Positions 36,555 through 44,443 of a stretch of DNA of 64,000 bases are shown here, one piece after another (position 1 is the first letter of the stretch; each line of letters starts with the position of its first letter). Source of the stretch: Comamonas sp. lk (lineage in GTDB: Bacteria; Pseudomonadota; Gammaproteobacteria; Burkholderiales; Burkholderiaceae_C); assembly GCF_900564145.1 (NCBI RefSeq), contig NZ_UOOB01000001.1, positions 2,916,754-2,980,753 of the forward strand. Reading direction: 5' to 3'. The position numbers were made by a program, and so were the translations under genes. The notes below the pieces were generated by a model. It did no database searches and was not told the DNA's origin. It saw only the letters and a program-made list of their open reading frames with translations.

Positions 36555-37532
36555 ATGTTTCGCCAACTGATCACCTGCACCGCTGCTGCGGCCACCGCCG
36601 CTTTGAGCTTTACCGCCGCTGCACAAGCCACCGACTACCCCAACAAGCCCATACGCATGATCGTGCCCTTCCCTCCAGGCGGAGGCACCGACATCCTCTC
36701 GCGCGTGATCGCCAACAAGCTCACGGAAGTCAGCCACTGGACCGTGGTGCCCGACAACCGCGCCGGCGCGGGCGGCACCATAGGCATCACCGAAGCCGTC
36801 AAAGCCGCCCCCACGGGCTATGACATGGTGATGGGCCAAAAAGACAATGTGGTGCTCGGCCCCTATCTGTACAAAAGCCTGCCCTGGAACCCGCTCAAGG
36901 ATCTGACGCCTGTGGCCCATGTAGCCTACACGCCCATCGTGATCGCCACGGCCGCCAACTCGCCCTACAAGACACTGGCCGACGTGATTGCTGCGGCCAA
37001 GCAGCATCCGGCCAAGGTCACCTACGGCTCACCGGGCAATGGCACCAGCATCCACCTGGCCGGTGTGATGCTGGAAAAAGCCGCAGGCATTCAGCTGACC
37101 CATGTGCCCTACAAGGGCTCCAACCCCGCCATGATGGACGCACTGGCCGGCAATGTGGAACTGCTGGTGTCTTCCGTGCCCTCGGCCATAGGCCAGATCA
37201 AATCGGGCAAGCTGCGCGCCATTGCCGTGACTTCGGCCACCCGCTCCACCTCGCTGCCCGATACGCCCACGTTGGCCGAATCCGGCCTCAAGGGCTTTAA
37301 CGTCAGCACCTGGTACGGCATCTTCATGCCCAAGAACACACCGGCTGCCGTGGTGACCAAGGTGAACGCCGAAGTCAACAAGCTGCTGGCCATGCCCGAA
37401 GTCAAGGAAGCCATCCAGACCCAGGGGGCCGAACCCCAGGCCATGACGGTGCAAGCTTTTGACAAGTTCTTCCAGGCAGACTTCAAGGCCAACAAGGCGA
37501 TTGTCGAGGCCTCGGGCGCAACGATTCAATGA
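36555..37532 (+). CDS. Bug/TctC-family extracytoplasmic solute-binding protein (orphan)
   Basis: A 325-residue periplasmic binding protein of the tripartite tricarboxylate receptor family. It has a signal peptide of about 25 residues (ending AAAQA), then the signature YPNKPIRMIVPFPPGGGTDILSR and NRAGAGGTIG, later VTYGSPGNGTSIHLAG, VPYKGSNPAMMDALAGNVELL and a C-terminal domain. GGAG at 36541-36544 is the ribosome-binding site; a 31-residue upstream extension is discarded. No TctA/TctB membrane genes adjoin it, which is common in Comamonadaceae and Bordetella. The ligand is probably a carboxylic acid, not identifiable here. Confidence 0.92.
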   Translation: MFRQLITCTAAAATAALSFTAAAQATDYPNKPIRMIVPFPPGGGTDILSRVIANKLTEVSHWTVVPDNRAGAGGTIGITEAVKAAPTGYDMVMGQKDNVVLGPYLYKSLPWNPLKDLTPVAHVAYTPIVIATAANSPYKTLADVIAAAKQHPAKVTYGSPGNGTSIHLAGVMLEKAAGIQLTHVPYKGSNPAMMDALAGNVELLVSSVPSAIGQIKSGKLRAIAVTSATRSTSLPDTPTLAESGLKGFNVSTWYGIFMPKNTPAAVVTKVNAEVNKLLAMPEVKEAIQTQGAEPQAMTVQAFDKFFQADFKANKAIVEASGATIQ

Positions 37533-37611
37533 CCCCCTGAGCGGCTTTGCCGCTTCCCCCTAGAGGGGGACGACAGCCTCGCTGCGGGGCGGCCCTTGCT
37601 TGCTGTCTCTT
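37533..37611. repeat. GC-rich dispersed intergenic element
   Basis: Directly after the Bug gene stop region, AGCGGC-TTT-GCCGCT (37540-37554) and CCCCCT-AG-AGGGGG (37556-37569) form two adjacent hairpins, followed by GACAGCCTCGCTGCGGGGC. I recall very similar elements between genes in Comamonas, Acidovorax and Delftia, but I could not search for copies, and there is only one in this window. Confidence 0.6.
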
Positions 37612-37652
37612 TGTTGGGACGTGCTTGATTTAAGGTCGTTAGCTGTAATGCA

Positions 37653-37683
37653 AAAGACCTCCTCCTGGAGGTCTTTGTTTTTG
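37653..37683. terminator. Bidirectional terminator between the Bug gene and uspA
   Basis: AAAGACCTCC (37653-37662) pairs with GGAGGTCTTT (37667-37676), loop TCCT, with A's before and T's after. Confidence 0.88.
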
Positions 37684-37695
37684 AGCTGTTCTTGT

Positions 37696-38139
37696 TTATT
37701 CGCGCACGACCAGCACCGGGATTTTAACGGCGCCCAGCACGCGCTGGGTGACGCTGCCCAGCATCAACTTTTCCAGGCCGCGCTTGCCTTGCGAGCCCAT
37801 GACGATGAGATCGGCGCCCGAGGTTTCCATGGCGCGTACCACACCTTCGTGCACGGCATGGCCCTCGCCTACAACGGTGGAGACGGCCACACCGGCTTCA
37901 TCCATGATGGCCTTGACGGCATCCAGCGTGGCATTGGCCTCGGCCGTGGCTGCGCTCAGGTATTGGGACTGGCCATAAGCAAAATCCGCGCCCACGCCGG
38001 TAAACGGATAGGGATCGACCACGTAGACCGCCGTGATGGCGCTGCCAAAGACCTTGGACAGCTCTGCCGCCTTGCGCGCTGCCAGCAGCGCGGGCTTGGA
38101 GCCGTCAACCGGCACCAGGATGTGATTGAACATGGACAT
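37696..38139 (-). CDS. Universal stress protein UspA family
   Basis: A 147-residue single-domain Usp. The nucleotide-binding motif G-x2-G-x9-G-S/T is GSQGKRGLEKLMLGSV (about 112-127), with Asp in the N-terminal ILVPVDGSKPAL segment. It is of the ATP-binding type. The start at 38139 (MSMFNHILVPVDG) has AGGAG 6 bases upstream; an earlier frame start is unsupported. An FNR-type box lies about 98 bp upstream, as for oxygen-regulated Usps in pseudomonads, suggesting low-oxygen induction. Confidence 0.92.
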   Translation of the reverse strand: MSMFNHILVPVDGSKPALLAARKAAELSKVFGSAITAVYVVDPYPFTGVGADFAYGQSQYLSAATAEANATLDAVKAIMDEAGVAVSTVVGEGHAVHEGVVRAMETSGADLIVMGSQGKRGLEKLMLGSVTQRVLGAVKIPVLVVRE

Positions 38140-38229
38140 GGGCTTCTCCTTTAGGGGTTCGGACGGCATGCAAGTGAGCAGATGCCGTGATGGGATGCAT
38201 TCAGTCTGCCTTCATCATGCCTCAGCGTG

Positions 38230-38243
38230 TTGACCTAAATCAA
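38230..38243 (-). promoter_or_regulatory. FNR/ANR-type box upstream of uspA
   Basis: Read on the minus strand, TTGAT-TTAG-GTCAA matches TTGAT-N4-ATCAA at 9 of 10 positions. It lies about 98 bp upstream of the uspA start. The -10 element is not clear. Confidence 0.55.
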
Positions 38244-38271
38244 CCCTGAAGTCCCGCCCCTCAGGCGCCCA

Positions 38272-38742
38272 TCAGATGCAGACGTGAGCCGCCTTGTATT
38301 CGTAGCATTTGTCCAGCAGCTTGTCGGACTTGTCGGTGATCGTGATGCGCGAGCCATCCGGGCGCAGCAGCGAGACATGCTTGAAGGCCGGCTCATCAGG
38401 CTTGCTGGAGGCGTCGCGGCGCACAGTCCATTCCTCCTGCACGATGCCGCTGGGCATGTCCAGCATCACCGTGATCTGTTGTGTATCGTCCGACAGGCGT
38501 ATGCACCTGGCATCGTTCATGGCCACCACGGCCCCAGCAGGCGCCGCCAGACCATAAGGGCAATCCTGCACGCCGCGAATCGGCACGGTCACGTTATCCA
38601 TGGTGATTTCCAGACCGTTGCGGAAATAGATGGTCGGCTCCTTGATATGGGCCTGCGGCAAAGGATTTTCGGCAGGGGAACAAGCAACTATCGTGACAAG
38701 AGCGGTCAACGCGGAAAGGCTAAGGGCGGAAAGGCGATGCAT
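38272..38742 (-). CDS. Predicted lipoprotein of unknown function
   Basis: 156 residues from ATG 38742 (MHRLSALSLSALTALVTIVACSPAEN). The hydrophobic segment ending V-A-C fits a lipoprotein signal, so the mature protein should start with a lipidated Cys and be attached to a membrane on the periplasmic side. The mature part has four further Cys (in QDCPYG, ARCIRL, DKCYE and HVCI) that could form two disulfides. No family is recognised. The longer frame (to 38856) is possible but has no better start. It lies between uspA and the 2OG dioxygenase on the same strand. Confidence 0.7.
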   Translation of the reverse strand: MHRLSALSLSALTALVTIVACSPAENPLPQAHIKEPTIYFRNGLEITMDNVTVPIRGVQDCPYGLAAPAGAVVAMNDARCIRLSDDTQQITVMLDMPSGIVQEEWTVRRDASSKPDEPAFKHVSLLRPDGSRITITDKSDKLLDKCYEYKAAHVCI

Positions 38743-38937
38743 ACAAAAAAACCACGCCGTTTCGGGCATGGCCTGGGCCAGTTGGTTTTCATTTGTTGGA
38801 TTGCTTGGCGAAGCGTCGATGCAAGCATCTTGCGTCCGCCTGAAGACCCGCATCATGCCGCGTCACGCTCTGCACTTTTGTGCTCTGGAAACGTTACAGT
38901 TTTGCTCAAATTTTTAGAACAAAACGCTTCACCTTCA

Positions 38938-39705
38938 TCAGAGCGCCCCGTCCTGCAGGTCCGCGCCTTGAAAAGCACCGCGCCTATAGGTCAACACCAG
39001 CGTGTCGCGCACACCACCGGGCTCGGCAGGCTGTATGGGCGTGGTTTCATGAATCATGCGGGCGTCGTCCAGCAGCATGATCGACCAGGGCTCGGTCAGC
39101 GTGAAGCGCTGGCCGCTGGGGCCACTGGCTTCGAACACGCGGGTTTCGCCGCCTTTGACGCCTTGGCGGTTCACCAGGATCACGGCCACCAGATCCACGC
39201 CGTCGCGGTGGGCGCCTTCCGGCGTGGGCCGGCCAATGCCGTCCGTGGTGTCAATGCGAAACTGGTGCGACTCCACAAACCAGCGCTGCTGGCCTGTGCT
39301 GCCGAACACCTGGTCACTGAGCTCGGCCAGCTTTTGCAGCATCAGCGCCCACACCGGGCTTTGCGTGGTGGCCGCATGCATGGGATCGAACATGCGCTGC
39401 ATGCCGCCGTGCAACGCGTTGTACTCCACCGGCTGCCAGTGCGCACGGTGGGGCACCTGCTGCAAGCTGCCTGCCTCGGCCACAAAGCAGGAGTGGCGGC
39501 GGCTGCGATAGCGCCCGCTGTCCTTGAGAAAGGCGTCGGGCGGCAAATCGTTCCAGTCCTGGTCCAGCGCATGCAGCTGGGGTAGGCTAGCGCCTATCCA
39601 GGCGGCAAAATCCTCAGGGCGCAACACGGCAGAGCCGTGTTCGCGCAATGACTGAGCCGCCTGCTCGGCAGCAATATATGGAGGGGGGAACATGATGTGC
39701 GCCAT
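38938..39705 (-). CDS. 2-oxoglutarate/Fe(II)-dependent dioxygenase family protein
   Basis: A 255-residue protein that resembles the PF10014-type 2OG-Fe dioxygenases (isoleucine/amino-acid hydroxylase group). Iron ligands appear as H-x-D in PEGAHRDGVDLVAVILVNR and a distal His in ARMIHETTPI; the Arg of VRDTLVLTYRR is the likely 2-oxoglutarate anchor. Other segments are WFVESHQFRID and PSGQRFTLTEPWSIMLLDD. Family members hydroxylate free amino acids; the substrate here is unknown. I chose MAHIMFPPPY (39705); GGAGGAG lies 15 bases upstream, so the start is not settled. Confidence 0.83.
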   Translation of the reverse strand: MAHIMFPPPYIAAEQAAQSLREHGSAVLRPEDFAAWIGASLPQLHALDQDWNDLPPDAFLKDSGRYRSRRHSCFVAEAGSLQQVPHRAHWQPVEYNALHGGMQRMFDPMHAATTQSPVWALMLQKLAELSDQVFGSTGQQRWFVESHQFRIDTTDGIGRPTPEGAHRDGVDLVAVILVNRQGVKGGETRVFEASGPSGQRFTLTEPWSIMLLDDARMIHETTPIQPAEPGGVRDTLVLTYRRGAFQGADLQDGAL

Positions 39706-39831
39706 AAGGTCGGCAAGCTTACTCCTCCAGCGCCAGCAATGTCCGCAGCCAGCATCAAAATTTGTGCATGGCTGCAGCAACCAAATTGCATGGATCATGG
39801 CCGCCGAATGTCATAGCCAAGCGCCATGAAA

Positions 39832-39863
39832 AACGGCCTGCATCGCAAGCCATGCAGGCCGTT
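39832..39863 (-). terminator. Terminator after pobA
   Basis: AACGGCCTGCAT (39832-39843) pairs with ATGCAGGCCGTT (39852-39863). The minus-strand T-run is formed by the AAAA before it, so it serves pobA. Confidence 0.85.
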
Positions 39864-39929
39864 CCACCCAACGCCAAGATCAGCGCTTGTGTCGCTTCAC
39901 GCTATACCATCGATAGCAGCACCCGCAAT

Positions 39930-41189
<1,260 letters not shown>

Positions 41190-41215
41190 TCAAGCCGAGA
41201 GGCCGAAAGCCACAT

Positions 41216-41254
41216 TTGCGCGACAATCGCACAACTGGTTCGACAATCGCGCAA
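41216..41254. promoter_or_regulatory. pobA/pobR operator
   Basis: TTGCGCGA (41216-41223) and TCGCGCAA (41247-41254) are perfect inverted arms, and CGACAATCGC repeats at 41221-41230 and 41241-41250, exactly 20 bp (two helical turns) apart. This arrangement fits an IclR-family PcaU/PobR site in the divergent region. Confidence 0.7.
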
Positions 41255-41291
41255 AACCACGGTTTTCGCCATCCAGAGTTCATACCGCACC

Positions 41292-42095
41292 ATGACCGAG
41301 CACCTGCCATCTCCCACCTCCTCTTCCTCCATCGCCCATGCCGACTTCATTGCGGGTCTGGCCAAAGGCCTGGCCGTGCTGGAGAGCTTTGATACCGAGC
41401 GCCAGCGCCTCAATGCAACCATGGCCGCAGAGCGTGCCGGCCTGACCCGCGCCGCCGCACGCCGGCATCTGCTGACGCTGGCCCACCTGGGCTATCTGGA
41501 AAGCGATGGCGGCTTTTTCTGGCTGGCACCCAAGGTGCTGCGGCTGTCGGGGGCGTATCTGGCCTCGGCGCGGCTGCCCCGCATCGTGCAGCCCGTGCTC
41601 CACCGGCTGGCGGCGCAAACGGGGCTGTCTTACTCCTGTGTGGTGCGCGAGGGGCGCGAGGTCGTCATCGTGGCCCGCAGCGCCGTGCATGACAAGGGCG
41701 AGCGGCTGATGGCCCACGGCCTGCATCTGGGCACGCGCCTGCCCGCCCATGCCACCTCCACCGGCCGGGTACTGCTGGCCGCGCTCTCGCCCACCGAACT
41801 GGATGAATGGCTGGCCACCTACGATCTGCCCAAGCTCACCGCCCACACGGTGACCGAGGAAGGGGCGCTCAAGGCGCTGCTGGCCGAAGTCAGGCGGCTT
41901 GACTATTGCATTGCCCTGGAAGAACACGAAGTCGCCATTCAGGCCCTGGCCGTGCCGCTGCGCGATATGCAGGGCCGCACGGTGGCGGCGCTGAATATGG
42001 TCAGCGCCACCAAGCGTATGAGCGCCCAGACCATGGAGCAGGAAATCCTGCCCCTGCTGCTTGAAGGCGCAAGAAGCTTGCGCCCGCTGATCTGA
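41292..42095 (+). CDS. pobR: IclR-family regulator of pobA (PobR/PcaU type)
   Basis: A 267-residue IclR-family activator. It has an N-terminal winged HTH (about 20-80: FIAGLAKGLAVLESF, AERAGLTRAAARRHLLTLAHLGYL) and a C-terminal effector-binding domain (about 90-260: GTRLPAHATSTGRVLLA, RRLDYCIALEEHEVAIQALAVPLRD). It begins MTEHLPSP at 41292; a longer frame from 40839 is open because pobA lies opposite. Divergent position and a symmetrical operator make control of pobA with 4-hydroxybenzoate as inducer very likely. Confidence 0.93.
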   Translation: MTEHLPSPTSSSSIAHADFIAGLAKGLAVLESFDTERQRLNATMAAERAGLTRAAARRHLLTLAHLGYLESDGGFFWLAPKVLRLSGAYLASARLPRIVQPVLHRLAAQTGLSYSCVVREGREVVIVARSAVHDKGERLMAHGLHLGTRLPAHATSTGRVLLAALSPTELDEWLATYDLPKLTAHTVTEEGALKALLAEVRRLDYCIALEEHEVAIQALAVPLRDMQGRTVAALNMVSATKRMSAQTMEQEILPLLLEGARSLRPLI

Positions 42096-42206
42096 TGACT
42101 ATGAATTCAGTAGCTTATTGCGCTTGTTTTGATTGAATTTCAAACGGATTTATTGTTGAAATTCAATCAAGCAATGCGCCAGCAGCTTGTACATGCATAG
42201 CAAACT
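42096..42206. repeat. Large intergenic hairpin between pobR and the LysR gene
   Basis: CTATGAATTCAGTAGCTTATTGCGC (42099-42123) leads into a perfect 15-bp stem, 42129-42143 with 42156-42170, separated by 12 bases, with GCAATGCGCCAGCAGCTT on the far side extending the pairing. It should act as a bidirectional terminator for the convergent genes and resembles the GCTAT...AAGCTGC repeat family. Confidence 0.7.
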
Positions 42207-43118
42207 CTATAAGTGCCCGCTTTCCACGGCGCAGACCTGCAGGCTCAAACGCCTCAGCAGCTCTGCCGTGCGGCGTATCAAGGGCGTGGTTTTCTTCTTG
42301 GCCGACTGCACCAGGCACAGCGTGCTCACGATATGCGGCGACTTGATCGGCACTTCCATCAGCGAAGGATCTGCCCCCTGCCCGCGCATGGCACTGTCGG
42401 TGAGCGCGGCATAACCATAGCCGCCGCGCACCAGGTCCAGAATGGCCGGCACGCTGGACACTTCCCACACCACATTGAGCTTGACCTGGGACAGCGTGGC
42501 CTGGGCCTCCATCAGCTTGCGAAAGATCTGGCCGCGCTGCGGCATGATCAGCGGAAACTCGTCCAGATGGGCAAACGGCACACTGGTGCGACCGGCCAGG
42601 GCGCTGGCTGGGCCGATCAGGCACAGCCGCTCTTCCAGCACCGGCGTCACCTCGATATGCGGATGCGGCTCCGGCGTGTAGACCAGGCCCAGATCCATAC
42701 GCCCCGAAGTCAGCCATTCCGCGATATTCATGGAAAAGCCTTCCACCACGGCCAGCCGGGCCTTGGGCATATCGCGACTGAAGCCGTCAATCAGCGGCGG
42801 CGTGAGCCGCCTGGCCAGACTGGGCGGCAAGCCCACGGTGATGCGCCCCACGGGCTCGTCGCGCTGGCTGCCTATATCTTCCTTGGCCAGAGCCACGCGC
42901 TGCATGATGGCATGACCGTGCTCGAGCAGTCGGCGCCCGGCATCGGTCAACGTGACCCCGCGCCCCGTGCGTATCAGCAGCGTCTCGCGCAGCTCGGTCT
43001 CCAGCGCCCGCACCTGGCGGCTGAGCGCGGGCTGGGCGGTATCCAGCTGCACGGCAGCCTTGCTGAAACTGCCGGTTTCGGCCACGTGTACAAAAGTTTC
43101 TATCTGCTGGAGATTCAT
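42207..43118 (-). CDS. LysR-family transcriptional regulator
   Basis: A 303-residue LysR regulator. The HTH is at 1-60 (MNLQQIETFVHVAETGSFSKAAVQL, QPALSRQVRALETEL) and the effector domain at 90-300 (ITVGLPPSLARRLTPPLIDGF, GRMDLGLVYTPEPHP, GYGYAALTD). The N-terminal pattern and the effector domain recall the Nac/Cbl-like subgroup. Divergent from a Tat-type Bug protein gene, so it probably regulates that solute-uptake locus. The inducer is unknown. Confidence 0.92.
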   Translation of the reverse strand: MNLQQIETFVHVAETGSFSKAAVQLDTAQPALSRQVRALETELRETLLIRTGRGVTLTDAGRRLLEHGHAIMQRVALAKEDIGSQRDEPVGRITVGLPPSLARRLTPPLIDGFSRDMPKARLAVVEGFSMNIAEWLTSGRMDLGLVYTPEPHPHIEVTPVLEERLCLIGPASALAGRTSVPFAHLDEFPLIMPQRGQIFRKLMEAQATLSQVKLNVVWEVSSVPAILDLVRGGYGYAALTDSAMRGQGADPSLMEVPIKSPHIVSTLCLVQSAKKKTTPLIRRTAELLRRLSLQVCAVESGHL

Positions 43119-43207
43119 GCAGGCTCCTCAAATCAAGCTATGCCATTTTGCTATAGCTGATAGCCTCGGCTAGAACTTGGTGTTTTTTGTTGCGATGCCA
43201 CAATCTG

Positions 43208-43217
43208 CTCAGCTGAG
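43208..43217. promoter_or_regulatory. Palindrome in the LysR/Bug divergent region
   Basis: CTCAGCTGAG is a perfect 10-bp palindrome between the two starts. It is a candidate LysR-type operator, though the T-N11-A pattern was not clearly found around it. Confidence 0.35.
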
Positions 43218-43331
43218 AATTGCCTTGTTACAACAGCGCAAGCCTTGGTCCTACATACAAAACGCGTGAGCGCAAAAGCCAACACGCAACCTCTTTTCGA
43301 CAGTCCTTTTTTCAGGATCAGGGAGACAACC

Positions 43332-44333
43332 ATGACCCAAAAGCTCAATATGAGCCGTCGCCAAGCTGCATTCGCACTGGGCGCCATTGCCGCATCCGTG
43401 GCCGCACCGTCCTTCGCCCAGGGCGATGCCAAGTGGCCCACCAAGTCTTCCCGCATCATCAACCCCTTCCCCGTAGGCGGCGGCCCCGATGGCGTCTCAC
43501 GCCTGGTGGCTGACAAGCTCGGCCGCGCCTGGGGCCAGCCCGTGGTGGTGGAAAACCGCCCTGGCGGCAACGGCTTCATCGCCATTGAAGCCTTCAAGCG
43601 CGGCGCGGCCGACGGCACGGACATGATCCAGTTGGACAACGTCCACATCGCCGCCTACCCCCACCTGTTCAAGAAGCTGCCCTACGACCTGAGCAAGGAT
43701 TTCAACATCCTGATGCCCTTGTTCCGTAACTTCTTCTTTGTCTGCGTTCCCGTCAACAGCCCCTACAAGACGATTGGCGACCTGATTGCCGACGCCAAGG
43801 CCAACCCCGGCAAGCTCAACTACGGTTCCTGGTCGGTGGGCAACCCCGTGCACCTGGGCTCGGCCCTGCTGGAAAACCAGACCGGCACCAAGATGGAGCA
43901 CGTCATCTACAAGGAAACCAGCCAGCTGTATCAGGGCGTGGCCAATGGCGAGCTGACCTTCGCTCTGGGCTCGCTGGGCACGGCAGGCCCGCTGGTGCGC
44001 GGCGGCAAGCTGCGCTTCCTGGCCGTGGCTGGCCCCAAGCGCATTGCAGGCTTCGAGAACGTGCCTACGGTGTCCGAATCCGGCGGCCCCAAGGACTATG
44101 CCGTGATCGGCTGGAACGCCCTGGCCGTACGCCCCGGCACGCCAGCGGCCGTGGTCGAGAAGATTCACGCCGACGTACGTCAGGCTCTGACCGGCCAGGA
44201 CGTGAAGGACAAGTTCACGGCCTTTGGTTATGAGAGCTACAACCCCACGCCTGCGGAGTTCAAGCAATTCATGGCCGATGAAAGCAAACGCTTTGGCGAA
44301 GTGATCAAGAAAGCCGGTCTGGCACTGGACTGA
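43332..44333 (+). CDS. Bug/TctC-family binding protein with Tat-like signal
   Basis: A 333-residue periplasmic solute receptor. The N-terminus MTQKLNMSRRQAAFALGAIAA has twin arginines followed by a hydrophobic stretch ending PSFAQ, fitting Tat export. The mature part has KSSRIINPFPVGGGPDGVSRLVADKLG, VENRPGGNGFIAIEA, NYGSWSVGNPVHLGSALL and a C-terminal domain. GGGAG lies at 43321-43325. It is divergent from a LysR regulator and convergent with an MHS-type MFS transporter, an arrangement that suggests a shared substrate. Confidence 0.9.
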   Translation: MTQKLNMSRRQAAFALGAIAASVAAPSFAQGDAKWPTKSSRIINPFPVGGGPDGVSRLVADKLGRAWGQPVVVENRPGGNGFIAIEAFKRGAADGTDMIQLDNVHIAAYPHLFKKLPYDLSKDFNILMPLFRNFFFVCVPVNSPYKTIGDLIADAKANPGKLNYGSWSVGNPVHLGSALLENQTGTKMEHVIYKETSQLYQGVANGELTFALGSLGTAGPLVRGGKLRFLAVAGPKRIAGFENVPTVSESGGPKDYAVIGWNALAVRPGTPAAVVEKIHADVRQALTGQDVKDKFTAFGYESYNPTPAEFKQFMADESKRFGEVIKKAGLALD

Positions 44334-44350
44334 TTGAAGCGCTGAAAACA

Positions 44351-44376
44351 AAAAGCCATCTCGCGATGGCTTTTTT
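44351..44376. terminator. Terminator after the Tat-type Bug gene
   Basis: AAAAGCCATC (44351-44360) pairs with GATGGCTTTT (44365-44374), loop TCGC, then further T's. Confidence 0.9.
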
Positions 44377-44390
44377 CATGGCTTAAAAGC

Positions 44391-44428
44391 AAAGCCCGCA
44401 GAGATTTGTTCTCTCTGCGGGCTTTTTC
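44391..44428. terminator. Second terminator, before the MFS gene end
   Basis: A 14-bp stem, 44391-44404 with 44412-44425, loop TTTGTTC, with flanking A's and T's. Lying 16 bp after the previous hairpin, it insulates the convergent MFS gene. Confidence 0.9.
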
Positions 44429-44443
44429 TATCTGCCCTCAGGC

